15,011 bases of DNA. It comes from an uncultured Oscillospiraceae bacterium (lineage in GTDB: Bacteria; Bacillota; Clostridia; Oscillospirales; Acutalibacteraceae). Positions 13,983 to 15,011 of this stretch are shown here, piece by piece. The notes below the pieces were generated by a model. It saw nothing but the letters and a program-made list of their open reading frames with translations, ran no database searches and was not told the DNA's origin. The DNA lies in NCBI GenBank assembly GCA_959601025.1, contig CAUGOD010000050.1, forward strand, positions 1-15,011, in the 5' to 3' direction. Within the stretch, counting starts at the first letter, position 1; each line of letters starts with the position of its first letter. The position numbers and the translations under genes were made by a program.

Positions 13983-14891
13983 ATGAAGACTCCGAAGGGA
14001 ACGGTTTTCAATATACAGCGCTACAGTATCCATGACGGCCCGGGCATCCGAACCGTGGTGTTTTTAAAAGGCTGTTTGCTTCGCTGCGCCTGGTGCTCCA
14101 ATCCGGAATCATGGCGGGACGAGCCGCAGTTGTTTTACGAGCGCTCTAAATGCATTGGATGCGGTCGATGCGCCGATGCCGCGCCGTCCGGCTGCGTCCG
14201 GCGGACGAAAGACGGAATCGCCATAGACTGGCTGCGCTGCAACACGCTAAGCGATCTTAGCTGGACGGCTGTATGTCCAACAGGCGCTTTGTCCATCAAA
14301 GGACGGAGAATGTCTGTAGACGATGTGCTGCACGAGGTGGAAAAAGACCGTGTTTTTTATGAACAAAGCGGCGGCGGCGTGACGCTCTCTGGGGGGGAGG
14401 CGCTGAAGCAGCATCATTTTGCCTGGGCTCTTCTCTGCGAATGTAAGCGCCAAGGTATCCGAACCGCGTTGGAAACCTGCGGATTCACGGAAAAAGACGT
14501 CCTTATAAAGATGGCTGGCGTGACCGACCTGTTTCTCTATGACATCAAGCTCATGGACAGTCGGTTGCATAGAAAATGGACAGGTCGCGAAAACGAGCGG
14601 ATCATCGAAAATTTGAAAATACTCTCAGGGGAAGGAACCGATATCCTTGTTCGTACGCCGTTGATCCCGGGTGTTAACGATGCCCGGGATCAGATCTCCC
14701 AAATTATGGATTATCTTAAAACGTTGGGGCTGACCAAATATGAGCTGCTGCCCTTTCATCAATACGGCAGTGGTAAATACCGTTCCTGCGGCCTGACCTA
14801 TACCATGGCGGATGTTCAGTTGCTGGACGGACAGCGGCTTGAATCACTTCAAAGCTGGATCCGCGCCCAAGGTTTTTCAACGGACTGCTGA
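13983..14891 (+). CDS. Glycyl radical enzyme activating enzyme (radical SAM activase)
   Basis: This 302-residue radical SAM protein uses S-adenosylmethionine and a 4Fe-4S cluster to make the glycyl radical on the preceding enzyme. The radical SAM motif CxxxCxxC is Cys31, Cys35 and Cys38 (GCLLRCAWC). VFNIQRYSIHDGPGIRT at the N-terminus and SGGGVTLSGGEAL near residues 125-137 are hallmarks of the family. The ferredoxin-like insert is degenerate: Cys57, Cys60 and Cys63 are followed by AAP where CP is usual, then only Cys71, Cys86 and Cys98. Activases of diol dehydratases usually have two full CxxCxxCxxxC sets. The E. coli activases YbiY and PflC are, as I recall, similarly reduced. The tail LLPFHQYGSGKYR resembles PflC. 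The start has no strong ribosome binding site, but GGGAGAATGAGAGC just upstream and the four-base gap suggest coupling. Confidence 0.95.
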   Translation: MKTPKGTVFNIQRYSIHDGPGIRTVVFLKGCLLRCAWCSNPESWRDEPQLFYERSKCIGCGRCADAAPSGCVRRTKDGIAIDWLRCNTLSDLSWTAVCPTGALSIKGRRMSVDDVLHEVEKDRVFYEQSGGGVTLSGGEALKQHHFAWALLCECKRQGIRTALETCGFTEKDVLIKMAGVTDLFLYDIKLMDSRLHRKWTGRENERIIENLKILSGEGTDILVRTPLIPGVNDARDQISQIMDYLKTLGLTKYELLPFHQYGSGKYRSCGLTYTMADVQLLDGQRLESLQSWIRAQGFSTDC

Positions 14892-15011
14892 AAGAGGCTA
14901 TTCCCCCCAGCAAAATTGCGAGTTTATTTCCATAAAAGACTAACTATTAGATGTCGAGCCTGAACTGCATGGGATGGTGAGAAAATGTAGACGGCTCAAA
15001 AAGGGTATAGC
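14892..15011. other. Downstream flank without recognisable gene
   Basis: The last 120 bases contain no convincing reading frame or terminator. The composition becomes more AT-rich. The next feature probably lies outside the window. Confidence 0.4.

Noticed and set aside
1..15011. CRISPR array, integrase, transposase or phage genes
   Set aside because: No regularly spaced repeats and no recombinase motif were found in any frame. Mobility is suggested only by the tRNA-end duplication.

Overview
The window looks like a chromosomal catabolic island from a strictly anaerobic Firmicute, probably Clostridia. The evidence is strong AGGAGG-type ribosome binding sites, sigma-A-like promoters, a YqhD/BDH-type iron alcohol dehydrogenase, and an oxygen-sensitive glycyl radical enzyme (GRE) with its radical-SAM activase. 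The species cannot be named from the sequence alone.

Layout. Bases 1-73 are the 3' part of a tRNA-Ala(CGC) gene, followed by its terminator. The last 20 bases of the tRNA plus the following 23 bases are repeated at 228-270, which looks like an attachment-site scar. Between the two copies lie about 130 bases that are rich in hairpins. A decayed short-chain dehydrogenase (274-1067) follows, carrying one nonsense codon and two frameshifts. From 1068 to about 1390 no gene is recognisable.

The first intact block runs on the plus strand from 1480 to 8376. It encodes a two-subunit transketolase (N and C halves), a ribose-type ABC importer (lipoprotein binding protein, double ATPase, permease) and an iron-dependent alcohol dehydrogenase. 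It ends in a cluster of hairpins that includes a good bidirectional terminator. A GntR/HutC-type regulator (8525-9340) lies on the minus strand and is convergent with the dehydrogenase. The second block, 9666-14891, is divergent from the regulator. It encodes a PfkB-family sugar kinase, a DeoC-family aldolase, an 810-residue GRE and its activase.

How the genes may work together (inference). The ABC system imports a sugar or polyol. The kinase and the GRE then carry out phosphorylation and radical C-O bond cleavage, in an order that cannot be read from sequence. The DeoC-like aldolase splits the resulting deoxysugar phosphate into glyceraldehyde-3-phosphate and a small carbonyl compound. The iron alcohol dehydrogenase reduces that carbonyl to dispose of electrons. 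The split transketolase recycles two-carbon units. Similar 11-base motifs at or next to the -10 boxes of several promoters suggest that the GntR protein controls both blocks. This kinase-GRE-aldolase-reductase set resembles, but is not the same as, the radical glycolysis described for the E. coli enzymes YbiW and PflD. The GRE has an unusual active-site segment and the aldolase lacks the usual phosphate-binding motif, so the substrate may be new. This is the main point of interest in the window.
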